Positions 1 through 6,528 of a stretch of DNA of 7,894 nucleotides are shown piece by piece (position 1 is the stretch's first letter; each line of letters opens with the position of its first letter). A program made the translations under genes and the position numbers. The notes beneath the pieces are model-generated. The model searched no databases and had not been told where the DNA came from. It was given only the letters and a program-made list of their open reading frames with translations. The DNA comes from an uncultured Chitinophagales bacterium (GTDB taxonomy: Bacteria > Bacteroidota > Bacteroidia > Chitinophagales > Chitinophagaceae). Where the stretch lies: contig CAMPIQ010000165.1 in the NCBI GenBank assembly GCA_946886475.1, positions 1 to 7,894 of the forward strand. The letters are read 5' to 3'.

Positions 1-1
1 C

Positions 2-1006
2 CGGAATGGTGATGATCGGATAAGCGACAGTGCAGTACTTAAGAATGGAAAATTCGCTTTCTCTGGTAATCTGATCGAACCATCGCAGGCAAGTTTAAGG
101 CTGCGTTTCAAGCCCAAAGAAGGTAAGAAAGGTAGCCGTATGGATGGAATGCAAATATTCCTGGAACCTGGAAATATTCAAATCAAGGCAAAGGATTCTC
201 TCAAATTCGCTGAAGTTTCAGGATCAAAATCACAAAAGGAATATGAAGCTTTTAATGATTTATTAACTCCCTATGTAAAGCAAGAATCTGCATTGGGTCC
301 AAGGTTCCAAAAGTTCAGGGAGGCAAAAGACGAAGCGGGAATGAAATCAATTCAGGATGAATACCAGAATATGGTTAAGGAGAAAAACGAAAAGGTATTG
401 AAACCTTATATACAATCCCACCCTGAATCTCCAATAGTCCTTACTGTTTTGAATCAATACGCAGGTTTTGATATAGATCCGGATACTATAGAGCCATTGT
501 TTAATACACTTTCGGACAAAGTGAAAACATTGCATTCAGGAATTGCTTTTGCGAACCGCATAGAAGCTGCTAAAAAAACTGCGGTTGGCGCAATGGCCAT
601 GAACTTTACCCAAAATGATACATTGGGAAGAGCGGTTTCACTTTCTGATTTCAAAGGTAAATATGTATTGATAGATTTTTGGGCAAGCTGGTGTGGACCA
701 TGCCGTGCTGAAAATCCTAATTTGGTTAAAGCCTTTAATAAGTATAAAGACAAAAATTTCACAGTATTAGGTGTGTCATTAGACCAGCCAGGTAAGCACC
801 AGGCATGGATGGATGCCATTCATAAAGATGGTCTTGACTGGACGCAGGTAAGTGATTTAAAATTTTGGGACAATGCTGTTGCTAAACAGTACGGAATTCG
901 TGCAATCCCTCAGAACTTCCTGATTGACCCGAGTGGAAAAATCGTAGCAAAAAACATAAGAGGAGAGGAATTGGATAAAAAACTTGATGAAATAATAATT
1001 GAATGA
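2..1006 (+). CDS. DUF4369-thioredoxin (TlpA-like) thiol-disulfide oxidoreductase, 5' partial
   Basis: The frame is open from the first bases of the window to TGA at 1004-1006, giving 334 visible residues. The true start and any signal peptide lie upstream, and the internal Met at 140 is not the start because the upstream codons continue the same domain. Visible residues 1 to about 70 have the 'DSA.LKNGKFAFSG' strand pattern of the DUF4369 domain that precedes thioredoxin folds in Bacteroidota. A charged helical linker (about 75-190) follows. The C-terminal AhpC/TSA-TlpA thioredoxin domain carries WCGPC at 689-703 (visible residues 230-234) and the cis-proline motif 'AIP' (P303). Family knowledge suggests a periplasmic or envelope-anchored disulfide reductase; its substrate cannot be told. 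It lies 178 bp upstream of a related gene on the same strand and could be co-transcribed with it. The family call is firm; the physiological role is unknown. Confidence 0.9.
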   Translation, partial: RNGDDRISDSAVLKNGKFAFSGNLIEPSQASLRLRFKPKEGKKGSRMDGMQIFLEPGNIQIKAKDSLKFAEVSGSKSQKEYEAFNDLLTPYVKQESALGPRFQKFREAKDEAGMKSIQDEYQNMVKEKNEKVLKPYIQSHPESPIVLTVLNQYAGFDIDPDTIEPLFNTLSDKVKTLHSGIAFANRIEAAKKTAVGAMAMNFTQNDTLGRAVSLSDFKGKYVLIDFWASWCGPCRAENPNLVKAFNKYKDKNFTVLGVSLDQPGKHQAWMDAIHKDGLDWTQVSDLKFWDNAVAKQYGIRAIPQNFLIDPSGKIVAKNIRGEELDKKLDEIIIE

Positions 1007-1118
1007 TTTGATATAGCAGGTTTCCCGGGAGCCCTCAGTCCAGTTAAAGTAAGTGTTTAACAGTAATGGACATACGATTAGTTGTTTATCTAATGGCCAT
1101 AACTTAAAGAGGTTATTC

Positions 1119-1150
1119 ATCAGATAATCAGTTCCTGATGTATATCTGAT
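1119..1150 (+). other. imperfect hairpin in the intergenic spacer
   Basis: An outer 7-bp stem (ATCAGAT at 1119-1125 with ATCTGAT at 1144-1150) encloses an inner 5-bp stem (ATCAG at 1127-1131 with CTGAT at 1135-1139, loop TTC). Only TTTAAA follows, so it would be a weak terminator for the upstream gene. It ends 34 bp before the next start codon, so it could equally be a structured leader. The rest of the 1007-1184 spacer shows no clear promoter or gene. It may be a chance structure. Confidence 0.3.
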
Positions 1151-1184
1151 TTTAAACCTGAAACCCAAACTAAATATTAATACA

Positions 1185-3455
1185 ATGCGCATTTATAAAA
1201 AGCTGGTAGTGTTGCTGGTTGGAATTGGAATTACTTTTTTTAGCAATGGACAGGCTACGAAGACTGCAGCACCACCTGTGACGCTTAAAGTGGGAGATAA
1301 GGCACCACCGCTTAATGCAACCTGGCTAAAAGGCAAGCCACCGGGTACATTTGGAGATGGCAAAGTGCATGTGGTAGAATTCTGGGCCACCTGGTGTGGT
1401 CCCTGCCGTATGAACATGCCTCACCTTTCAAGACTGGCGCAAAAATATAAAGATCAGGTAACGGTTACCTCTGTAAGCATATGGGAGGCCTCTCATATAA
1501 AGGACAAGAGTTTTGACTACCAAAGGAAAGTAAAGGCTTTCGTTGATAATTCCCACGATATGATGGACTATTCGGTGGGTGTGGATGATCAGGAAGAGAC
1601 CATTGGTAATACCTGGATGAAAGCATCGGGTCAGAAAGGCATACCGTCGGCATTTGTGATAGACCAGGAAGGCAGGATTGCATGGATAGGTGCACCCTTT
1701 GCCGGCATTGACGATGTTGTTCAGTTAGTAATAGACAAAAAGCTGGATGCATCAGCTGTTTCGAAAGTAAGGGCTGATTACAGGGCCCGGCTTGATGAGC
1801 ACCGGAAGTTTCAAAAAGAAAGCGAAGAAGCCTTGAAGTCCGGGGATTATGAGAAAGCCCTTGTTGCTGCTGAAGCTGCGATCAAAGTTGCACCGGTATT
1901 CGATGATTATGTTATTCCACTCAAATACGAAGCGTTAGATGGCATGGACCGTGAAAAAGGCCGTGCCTATGCCCGGCAAGTGATGAAGACCCATAAGAAT
2001 GCACCTGTACTGTTGATCAACATGTGGGCAAGAAAACTGCTTAATGAAAATTATAAAAATGCGGATTATCAGATCGCACTGGAATTGATGCAGGCAGGAA
2101 TGCGATATGTGGATCCGGGGGAGGGTTTACAGGCTGGTCTGCTGGCAGAAGCTTATTTCAAAACAGGGAATGTAAAAAAAGCAATTGAAACCCAGGAGAT
2201 GGTACTCAGGTCAATGGACGATCCTATCAGGGAAACTACGGCAGTAGAAAAAGAAAGGGCGCAAAAAAAGCTTGAGACCTACAGTACCAGTCCTGCAATG
2301 ACCATAAAGGGTCAATTGAAAGGAAAAGGCGTACAGGGAAAGAAAGTGTTACTGACCAGGCCAGCAATAGGCGCTGCTGTAGTCGACAGTGCCATCATTG
2401 GGTTAGATGGTAGCTTTCAACTCTATGCATCTTTTCCTTCACCCCAAATGATGGCCTTGGTTATAAAAGACGACAACGGTCCATTACAGGGGAACTGGAA
2501 TCCGGCGATCCTTTTCTTTGCTGAAAATAGTAATATCAAAATGGAAGGCAATTATGACAGCCTTATAAAAGAACAGGGCTTTCGTGCTTTGTATTATGGA
2601 GAACTATCTCCCTCAACAGTGGTCAAAGGTTCCAAAAGTCATGATCTTTTCCTGAAATATTATCATCCCAAAAACAAACTCGATAAAGAAAGGGATAAAG
2701 CCTTCATGGAATATATCGGATACTTAAACCCTGGAAAAGGAAAATCAAAAGGTCCAAAGGAAGAGGGCATAGCCATATCCGGTAAGGTAGAAGCCCTGGA
2801 TAAAGCACGTAAGGATTTTTTAATGAAATACATTCTTTCAAATCCTACATCCGAAGTACTGGCCTATATAGCCGAACAGACAATCAAACTAAAAAACCTC
2901 AGCGTAGATGAAGTGGGAAAGCTGATTGGTAAGTTTTCAAATCAACCATCCCCGGGACCTATGACGGAAGATTTTCTAAAAAAAGCAGCCATTGCAAAGA
3001 AAACCGCGGTGGGTACAAGCCTGGTGGATTTTGCCCTAATAGATGTTGAAGGAAATCAGCACAAGCTGAGTGATTACGTTTGTAAGGGAAATTATGTGCT
3101 TGTAGAGTTCGGGGCCAGCTTGTGCGGACCCTGCAGGGCTGACATACCACATTTGAAAAAAACTTTCAATAGCTATCATTCCAAAGGCTTTGATATTGTA
3201 AGTGTGTCTTTGGATGAAAAGCATGATGCCTGGGTAAAGGCTATGAAGGATGAAAACCTGAAGCAATGGCCTCAGCTCCTTGAGCCTAAAGCTTTTAATA
3301 GTGAGCTGACAGCGACCTACCGTATCAATGGCATTCCGGCATGCCTGTTATTTGATCCATCAGGAAAGCTGGTTACCTACAATATGAGAGGTTCATTTAT
3401 GGATGCCATATTAATTCAGCTGTATGGGGAGCCATTAGAAATGCTGATTCAATAA
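1185..3455 (+). CDS. Exported two-thioredoxin-domain protein (TlpA-like, helical middle, DUF4369-like, thioredoxin)
   Basis: This 756-aa protein starts at ATG 1185. The first ~23 residues are a signal peptide (basic MRIYKK, hydrophobic core, 'SNGQA' cleavage region), which supports this start and periplasmic or outer-membrane export. Residues ~32-185 are a TlpA/AhpC-TSA thioredoxin domain with WCGPC at 70-74 and cis-proline motif GIP at 152-154. Residues ~200-365 are helical and alanine/lysine-rich, with a TPR-like pattern ('ALKSGDYEKALVAAEAAIKVAP', split here as residues 216-237). Residues ~371-470 resemble DUF4369, and ~600-750 form a second thioredoxin domain with LCGPC at 646-650 and GIP at 717-719. 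Both CXXC pairs are intact, but the Trp before the second is Leu. The C-terminal half parallels the preceding gene, including a shared 'AKKTAVG' linker, so a fusion or duplication is inferred. A likely role is envelope thiol-disulfide exchange; partners are unknown. It is far longer than a usual TlpA-like protein. A terminator follows at 3607. Confidence 0.9.
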   Translation: MRIYKKLVVLLVGIGITFFSNGQATKTAAPPVTLKVGDKAPPLNATWLKGKPPGTFGDGKVHVVEFWATWCGPCRMNMPHLSRLAQKYKDQVTVTSVSIWEASHIKDKSFDYQRKVKAFVDNSHDMMDYSVGVDDQEETIGNTWMKASGQKGIPSAFVIDQEGRIAWIGAPFAGIDDVVQLVIDKKLDASAVSKVRADYRARLDEHRKFQKESEEALKSGDYEKALVAAEAAIKVAPVFDDYVIPLKYEALDGMDREKGRAYARQVMKTHKNAPVLLINMWARKLLNENYKNADYQIALELMQAGMRYVDPGEGLQAGLLAEAYFKTGNVKKAIETQEMVLRSMDDPIRETTAVEKERAQKKLETYSTSPAMTIKGQLKGKGVQGKKVLLTRPAIGAAVVDSAIIGLDGSFQLYASFPSPQMMALVIKDDNGPLQGNWNPAILFFAENSNIKMEGNYDSLIKEQGFRALYYGELSPSTVVKGSKSHDLFLKYYHPKNKLDKERDKAFMEYIGYLNPGKGKSKGPKEEGIAISGKVEALDKARKDFLMKYILSNPTSEVLAYIAEQTIKLKNLSVDEVGKLIGKFSNQPSPGPMTEDFLKKAAIAKKTAVGTSLVDFALIDVEGNQHKLSDYVCKGNYVLVEFGASLCGPCRADIPHLKKTFNSYHSKGFDIVSVSLDEKHDAWVKAMKDENLKQWPQLLEPKAFNSELTATYRINGIPACLLFDPSGKLVTYNMRGSFMDAILIQLYGEPLEMLIQ

Positions 3456-3547
3456 TTGAAATTTTAAGAACAAATAATGGCATTGAAGGTCATCAACTGT
3501 TATGCATACGCGATATTATATATTATCATAAATGTTTGTTTTAAGCA

Positions 3548-3567
3548 TCAGGGTTAGCAGGCCCTGA
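3548..3567 (+). other. short hairpin downstream of the two-thioredoxin gene
   Basis: TCAGGG at 3548-3553 pairs with CCCTGA at 3562-3567 across an 8-nt loop, followed by a loosely T-rich stretch (3571-3577). It could stabilise the 3' end of the transcript or be a weak terminator. The stronger structure at 3607 is the more likely termination site. Confidence 0.25.
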
Positions 3568-3605
3568 AAGTTTTCTCATTGTTTAATTTTCTCTTAAGTT
3601 GAATC

Positions 3606-3638
3606 AGGGGATAGTTTCTACTATCCCCTTCTTTTTTT
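3606..3638 (+). terminator. Rho-independent terminator
   Basis: A perfect 9-bp stem (GGGGATAGT at 3607-3615 with ACTATCCCC at 3620-3628) has a 4-nt loop (TTCT) and is followed by a T-rich tract, TTCTTTTTTT, at 3629-3638. Its orientation ends transcripts of the plus-strand two-thioredoxin gene, whose stop lies about 150 bp upstream. Read on the minus strand, no T tract follows the stem, so it does not serve the convergent regulator. Confidence 0.88.
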
Positions 3639-3690
3639 AAAATGGTTTTTGGATATTGTTCCGATATCCATTTAACATGTTACTCCTTTG

Positions 3691-3728
3691 GATCTCGGAA
3701 AAAATCATTAAATCTGAGATCTTTTTTT
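3691..3728 (+). terminator. second, weaker intrinsic terminator candidate
   Basis: GATCTCGGA at 3691-3699 pairs with TCTGAGATC at 3713-3721 (nine pairs, one G-U), with a 13-nt A/T-rich loop, followed directly by seven T at 3722-3728. It acts in the plus direction, toward the convergent regulator gene whose stop is at 3765. It may be a backup that stops read-through into the antisense of that gene. The long loop lowers confidence. Confidence 0.5.
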
Positions 3729-3764
3729 ACTAACATGCCGGTCCTCCGGACCAACCTGGTTTTG

Positions 3765-4223
3765 TCAAAGCGGGTAAGCCGTTTCACTCTTTGTTTCGGA
3801 GAGTACGAAAAAACTTTGAACCGTATTGATGTTAGGCAGGGTGGCCAGTTTCCGGTAAAAACTGTGATAGGCTTCCATGTCTGTTGTAGCTACCCTGAGC
3901 ACAAAATCAAATGTACCCGTCATTTGAAAACATTCCATTACCTCTGGAAACTTAACCACTTCTTTTTCAAATGTACTGAGTGTGCTGGCTGCATGATCGT
4001 GAAGCAATACCTGGCTGAAGGCGATCAGGCCTTTATTGATCTTTTTCCTGTCAAGGATGGCTACAATGCGTTTGATGTATCCGAGTTCTTTTAATCTTCT
4101 GATGCGGTCATGAACGGTTGCAACGGATTTGTTCAGGTGCATGGCGACCTCTTTGTTGGTGATGTCGGCGTTTTTTTGTAACAGCCGCAGGATGGTAAGA
4201 TCTATCTGGTCCAGGTCATTCAT
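3765..4223 (-). CDS. Lrp/AsnC-family transcriptional regulator
   Basis: This 152-aa protein is close to the usual Lrp/AsnC length. Residues 1-60 form the N-terminal winged helix-turn-helix: 'LDQIDLTILRLLQKNADITN' opens it, then 'KEVAMHLNKSVATVHDRIRR' carries the recognition helix, then 'LKELGYIKRIVAILD'. Residues ~65-145 form the RAM ligand-binding and oligomerisation domain, with the family-typical 'MTGTFDFVLRVATTDMEAY' strand-helix unit. ATG at 4221-4223 (complement) is chosen because the HTH begins within a few residues. The family usually forms dimers to octamers that bind DNA in response to an amino acid and often autoregulate. The gene is divergent from the cysteine desulfurase operon, which suggests it controls that operon. 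Cysteine-responsive Lrp-type regulators of cysteine breakdown (the DecR/CcdR/CutR type) are the closest functional precedent; that assignment is inferred from context, not from residues. No convincing terminator was seen after its stop. Confidence 0.93.
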   Translation of the reverse strand: MNDLDQIDLTILRLLQKNADITNKEVAMHLNKSVATVHDRIRRLKELGYIKRIVAILDRKKINKGLIAFSQVLLHDHAASTLSTFEKEVVKFPEVMECFQMTGTFDFVLRVATTDMEAYHSFYRKLATLPNINTVQSFFVLSETKSETAYPL

Positions 4224-4285
4224 GATGGAAAATTTGAAATGTAAAATGAAAAATCTTCAGCTGGTCACTGGTACACCATGAGAAA

Positions 4286-4300
4286 CTGAATTTAATTCGG
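4286..4300. promoter_or_regulatory. Lrp-box-like near-palindrome, possible operator
   Basis: CTGAATTTAATTCGG has a perfect core inverted repeat (GAATT-T-AATTC, 4288-4298) and A/T-rich centre. It matches 11 of 15 positions of the E. coli Lrp consensus YAGHAWATTWTDCTR by eye. It sits between the divergent regulator and desulfurase genes and just downstream of a minus-strand TTGACA (4307-4312), a placement that would suit autorepression. A/T-rich palindromes are common, so this is a candidate only. Confidence 0.35.
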
Positions 4301-4306
4301 TGATCA

Positions 4307-4312
4307 TGTCAA
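4307..4312 (-). promoter_or_regulatory. possible -35/-33 element of the regulator gene
   Basis: On the minus strand this reads TTGACA, a perfect sigma70-type -35 hexamer, about 84 bp before the Lrp/AsnC start codon. No good -10 hexamer is seen at 17 bp; TAAATTCA, 12 bases beyond it, is a partial match to the Bacteroidota TAnnTTTG element but the spacing is short. Weak evidence. Confidence 0.25.
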
Positions 4313-4373
4313 ATTTCTACATTTTTTCCGGGATTTCTATGAGTTAAGTGAAATATCAACAAGAGTTTGGAAA

Positions 4374-4401
4374 TTTACACAACCGATCATTCATTTATAT
4401 T
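4374..4401 (+). promoter_or_regulatory. candidate promoter of the desulfurase operon
   Basis: TTTACA (4374-4379) and TATATT (4396-4401) are separated by 16 bp, close to a sigma70-like promoter; TATATTCC (4396-4403) also matches six of eight positions of the Bacteroidota -7 element TAnnTTTG. It would put transcription start near 4408 and give a leader of about 110 nt carrying the inverted repeat at 4484-4500. Apart from the sites listed, 4224-4519 shows no gene. Confidence 0.35.
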
Positions 4402-4483
4402 CCTGCTAAATTGAAAGGATAGAAAAGAGCCCGGAATTACAATGGTGACGGTGGCTAAATAGAAACTAAAACTTAATGGTACA

Positions 4484-4500
4484 TACCTGCACAGCAGGTA
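4484..4500 (+). promoter_or_regulatory. perfect inverted repeat in the desulfurase leader
   Basis: TACCTGC-ACA-GCAGGTA is a perfect 7-bp inverted repeat with a 3-nt spacer, ending 19 bp before the cysteine desulfurase start. As RNA it would form a compact GC-containing hairpin next to the ribosome-binding region; as DNA it could be an operator. It is followed by AACTTTAAAA, not a T tract, so it is not a terminator. It lies inside a 10-codon reading frame (4476-4508) containing one Cys codon. Confidence 0.4.
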
Positions 4501-4519
4501 AACTTTAAAAAACTGATCC

Positions 4520-5674
4520 ATGACCCATCCGGTTTATTTTGACAATGCTGCAACAACACGTTTAGATCCAAAGGTGCTGGAAGCCATGATGCCTTATCTC
4601 ACCGAATTTTTTGGTAATCCATCCTCAGCTTATTCCATAGGCCGTTCCACGCGCATGGCGGTTGAAGGAGCCAGGAAAACGGTTGCGGGACTGCTCGGCA
4701 CAAAGTCTTCAAGCATTTATTTCACCAGTGGTGGAACGGAAAGTAACAATACGGCCATGGCTGCTGCCATCCGGGATCTGGGTTGCAACTGCATCATCAC
4801 TTCTCCAATTGAACATCATGCAGTGTTGCATACAGCGGAATATTATTGCCATCGTCATGATCTGCCCCTACTGCTTGTAAACCTGAATGAAAAGGGAGAA
4901 ATTGATTATGACGACCTCGAACAAAAGCTCAAAGAGCAATCCGGAAAAGGATATAAATGCTTCGTTAGTCTCATGCATGCCAACAACGAGACCGGAGCTT
5001 TGCTTGATATAAAACGTGTAGGAAGTCTGGTGCAACGCTTTGAAGGGGTCTTTCATTCCGATTGTGTACAAACGATAGGTCATTATCCAATTGATCTTTC
5101 CGCTATTCCTGTTCATTTTATTTCAGCCGCCGGGCATAAATTCCACGGACCAAAAGGAGTTGGCATTTTGTATGTTCATCCATCGGTTTCCATTCAGCCA
5201 CTTATTTATGGGGGAGGACAGGAGCGCAATATGCGGGCAGGTACTGAAAATGTTCATGGTATTGTAGGCTTTGCCAGGGCACTTGAACTTTCCATGGAAA
5301 ATTTTGCAAAGGACTGCAATTATATCAGTGGATTGAAAGCTTACATGAAAGAAACTTTATGCCGGCAAATTCCCGGGGTTTGTTTCAACAGTCCGGAGGA
5401 TTCTTTATACACTGTATTGAATGTTTGTTTTCCCAGGACAGAAGCAGGTGAAATGCTGCTGCTGCAACTTGACATGCAGGGAATTTGTGTTTCCGGTGGC
5501 AGCGCCTGCAGCAGTGGAGCGGGTGGTTCGCATGTAATAAAGGCGATGGGCAGGTCTTCTGATTGTACCGCTGTGCGTTTTTCTTTCAGTAAAGAAAATA
5601 CCAGTGAAGAAATTGACAGGGTGGTAAAAATTATAAAAACAATACTGGTTTCAGAAAATGCGGCAATAGTTTAA
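4520..5674 (+). CDS. Cysteine desulfurase, NifS/IscS type (PLP-dependent class V aminotransferase fold)
   Basis: This 384-aa protein catalyses L-cysteine to L-alanine, leaving a protein-bound persulfide. The family opening 'YFDNAATTRLDP' sits at 6-17, supporting the ATG at 4520. Other hallmarks are 'TSGGTESNN' (69-77), the PLP-stacking His in 'EHHAVLH' (H99), 'HANNETG' (153-159), 'HSDCVQT' with D181 and Q184 contacting PLP, the Schiff-base lysine K207 in 'AAGHKFHGPKG', and the mobile-loop catalytic cysteine C330 in 'SGGSACSSG'. The loop is of the NifS/IscS group, not the SufS group. No scaffold (IscU/NifU), ferredoxin or chaperone gene lies beside it. Together with its sulfur-export and persulfide-oxidising neighbours, this suggests cysteine-sulfur mobilisation or detoxification rather than dedicated Fe-S cluster assembly (inference). 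It is first of three closely spaced genes; the next begins 15 bp after its stop. Confidence 0.95.
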   Translation: MTHPVYFDNAATTRLDPKVLEAMMPYLTEFFGNPSSAYSIGRSTRMAVEGARKTVAGLLGTKSSSIYFTSGGTESNNTAMAAAIRDLGCNCIITSPIEHHAVLHTAEYYCHRHDLPLLLVNLNEKGEIDYDDLEQKLKEQSGKGYKCFVSLMHANNETGALLDIKRVGSLVQRFEGVFHSDCVQTIGHYPIDLSAIPVHFISAAGHKFHGPKGVGILYVHPSVSIQPLIYGGGQERNMRAGTENVHGIVGFARALELSMENFAKDCNYISGLKAYMKETLCRQIPGVCFNSPEDSLYTVLNVCFPRTEAGEMLLLQLDMQGICVSGGSACSSGAGGSHVIKAMGRSSDCTAVRFSFSKENTSEEIDRVVKIIKTILVSENAAIV

Positions 5675-5689
5675 TTCCGGGAATACAAT

Positions 5690-6493
5690 ATGGAGATATT
5701 CGGATACATAGCTTCGTTATTTATTGGCATTTCCCTTGGTCTTGTTGGTGCCGGCGGCAGCATTCTCACTGTACCGGTGATGGTTTACCTGTTTCACATT
5801 CCTGTTATGGCCGCTACTTCCTATTCATTGTTCATTGTGGGGGCAACAAGTTTGATGGGCGCCTGTTACCAGGTAAAGCAGGATCATGTAAATGGAAAAG
5901 TGGCCATCACATTTAGCCTGGTATCATTAACCATGGTGTTTTTAGTGCGCTATTTTGTATTGCCGGGAATTCCACCACAGTTGTTTGTGATTTCCGGTGT
6001 AGCCATTTCGTATTCATTGATCAGCATGTTATTGTTTTCCATGCTGATGATCTTGGCATCACGGGCCATGATCAGGAAAAAACAACAAGATGGTGCAGAA
6101 ACAAAAGCTGAACATTCCATGATGCGACTCCTGTTATATGGCTTGCTTGTTGGACTGATAACAGGATTTCTTGGCGCAGGCGGTGGTTTTATATTGATCC
6201 CTGCACTTGTGTTGTTGTTAGGTTTTACCATGAAAGATGCCATCGGTACCTCATTACTAATTATTGCCATCAACTCTTTGTTTGGCTTTGCACTGGATAT
6301 GGGTCATATTTTAATTGACTGGCAGCTACTGCTTATTATAACCGGGATGGCAACAGGAGGGCTTGTATTGGGAATAGCCGCAGGAAAGAACATTTCAGCA
6401 AAAAAACTTAAAATTTCATTTGGGTGGATGATCATGCTTGCAGGTATCATGATCATGGTAAAGGAGTTGGCCGGTTTCTTTACATCTTACTAA
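5690..6493 (+). CDS. TSUP family (TauE/SafE) sulfur-anion permease
   Basis: This 267-aa inner-membrane protein has about eight hydrophobic segments, near residues 5-35, 40-62, 73-93, 97-126, 146-178, 185-206, 209-231 and 242-264, with a charged central loop (~127-145, 'RKKQQDGAETKAEH'). The two halves are an internal repeat, each opening with a glycine-rich signature: 'GLVGAGGSILTVP' (18-30) and 'GFLGAGGGFILIP' (159-171), typical of TauE/SafE. Family members move sulfite, sulfoacetate, thiosulfate or other sulfur compounds, in or out. Its position 15 bp after a cysteine desulfurase and 35 bp before a persulfide dioxygenase-like gene favours export of sulfite or thiosulfate, as proposed for TauE of the staphylococcal cst operon. 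Direction and substrate are inferred. The length is normal and no break is seen. Confidence 0.92.
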   Translation: MEIFGYIASLFIGISLGLVGAGGSILTVPVMVYLFHIPVMAATSYSLFIVGATSLMGACYQVKQDHVNGKVAITFSLVSLTMVFLVRYFVLPGIPPQLFVISGVAISYSLISMLLFSMLMILASRAMIRKKQQDGAETKAEHSMMRLLLYGLLVGLITGFLGAGGGFILIPALVLLLGFTMKDAIGTSLLIIAINSLFGFALDMGHILIDWQLLLIITGMATGGLVLGIAAGKNISAKKLKISFGWMIMLAGIMIMVKELAGFFTSY

Positions 6494-6528
6494 CAGGAAG
6501 CATCATACGAATCTTTAAAACTTGAATT

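Noticed and set aside
140..142. ATG as the start of the first gene
   Set aside because: The same frame is open upstream to the window edge and encodes the matching DUF4369-like strand pattern, so this is an internal methionine.
3650..3670. Hairpin TGGATAT/ATATCCA with a 7-nt loop as a terminator of the minus-strand regulator
   Set aside because: No T tract follows it on either strand, so it does not look like an intrinsic terminator.
3642..4094. Plus-strand open frame of 150 codons antisense to the Lrp/AsnC gene
   Set aside because: It overlaps a clear regulator gene on the other strand, has no recognisable domain and a biased Cys/Phe/Lys-rich composition; it is a shadow frame.
4442..4462. 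Six-codon leader frame MVTVAK
   Set aside because: It is very short with no relevant codon run or associated structure; likely chance.
4408..4519. Riboswitch (for example a SAM type) in the desulfurase leader
   Set aside because: I could find no consensus core or paired architecture of a known class; only a simple short hairpin is evident.
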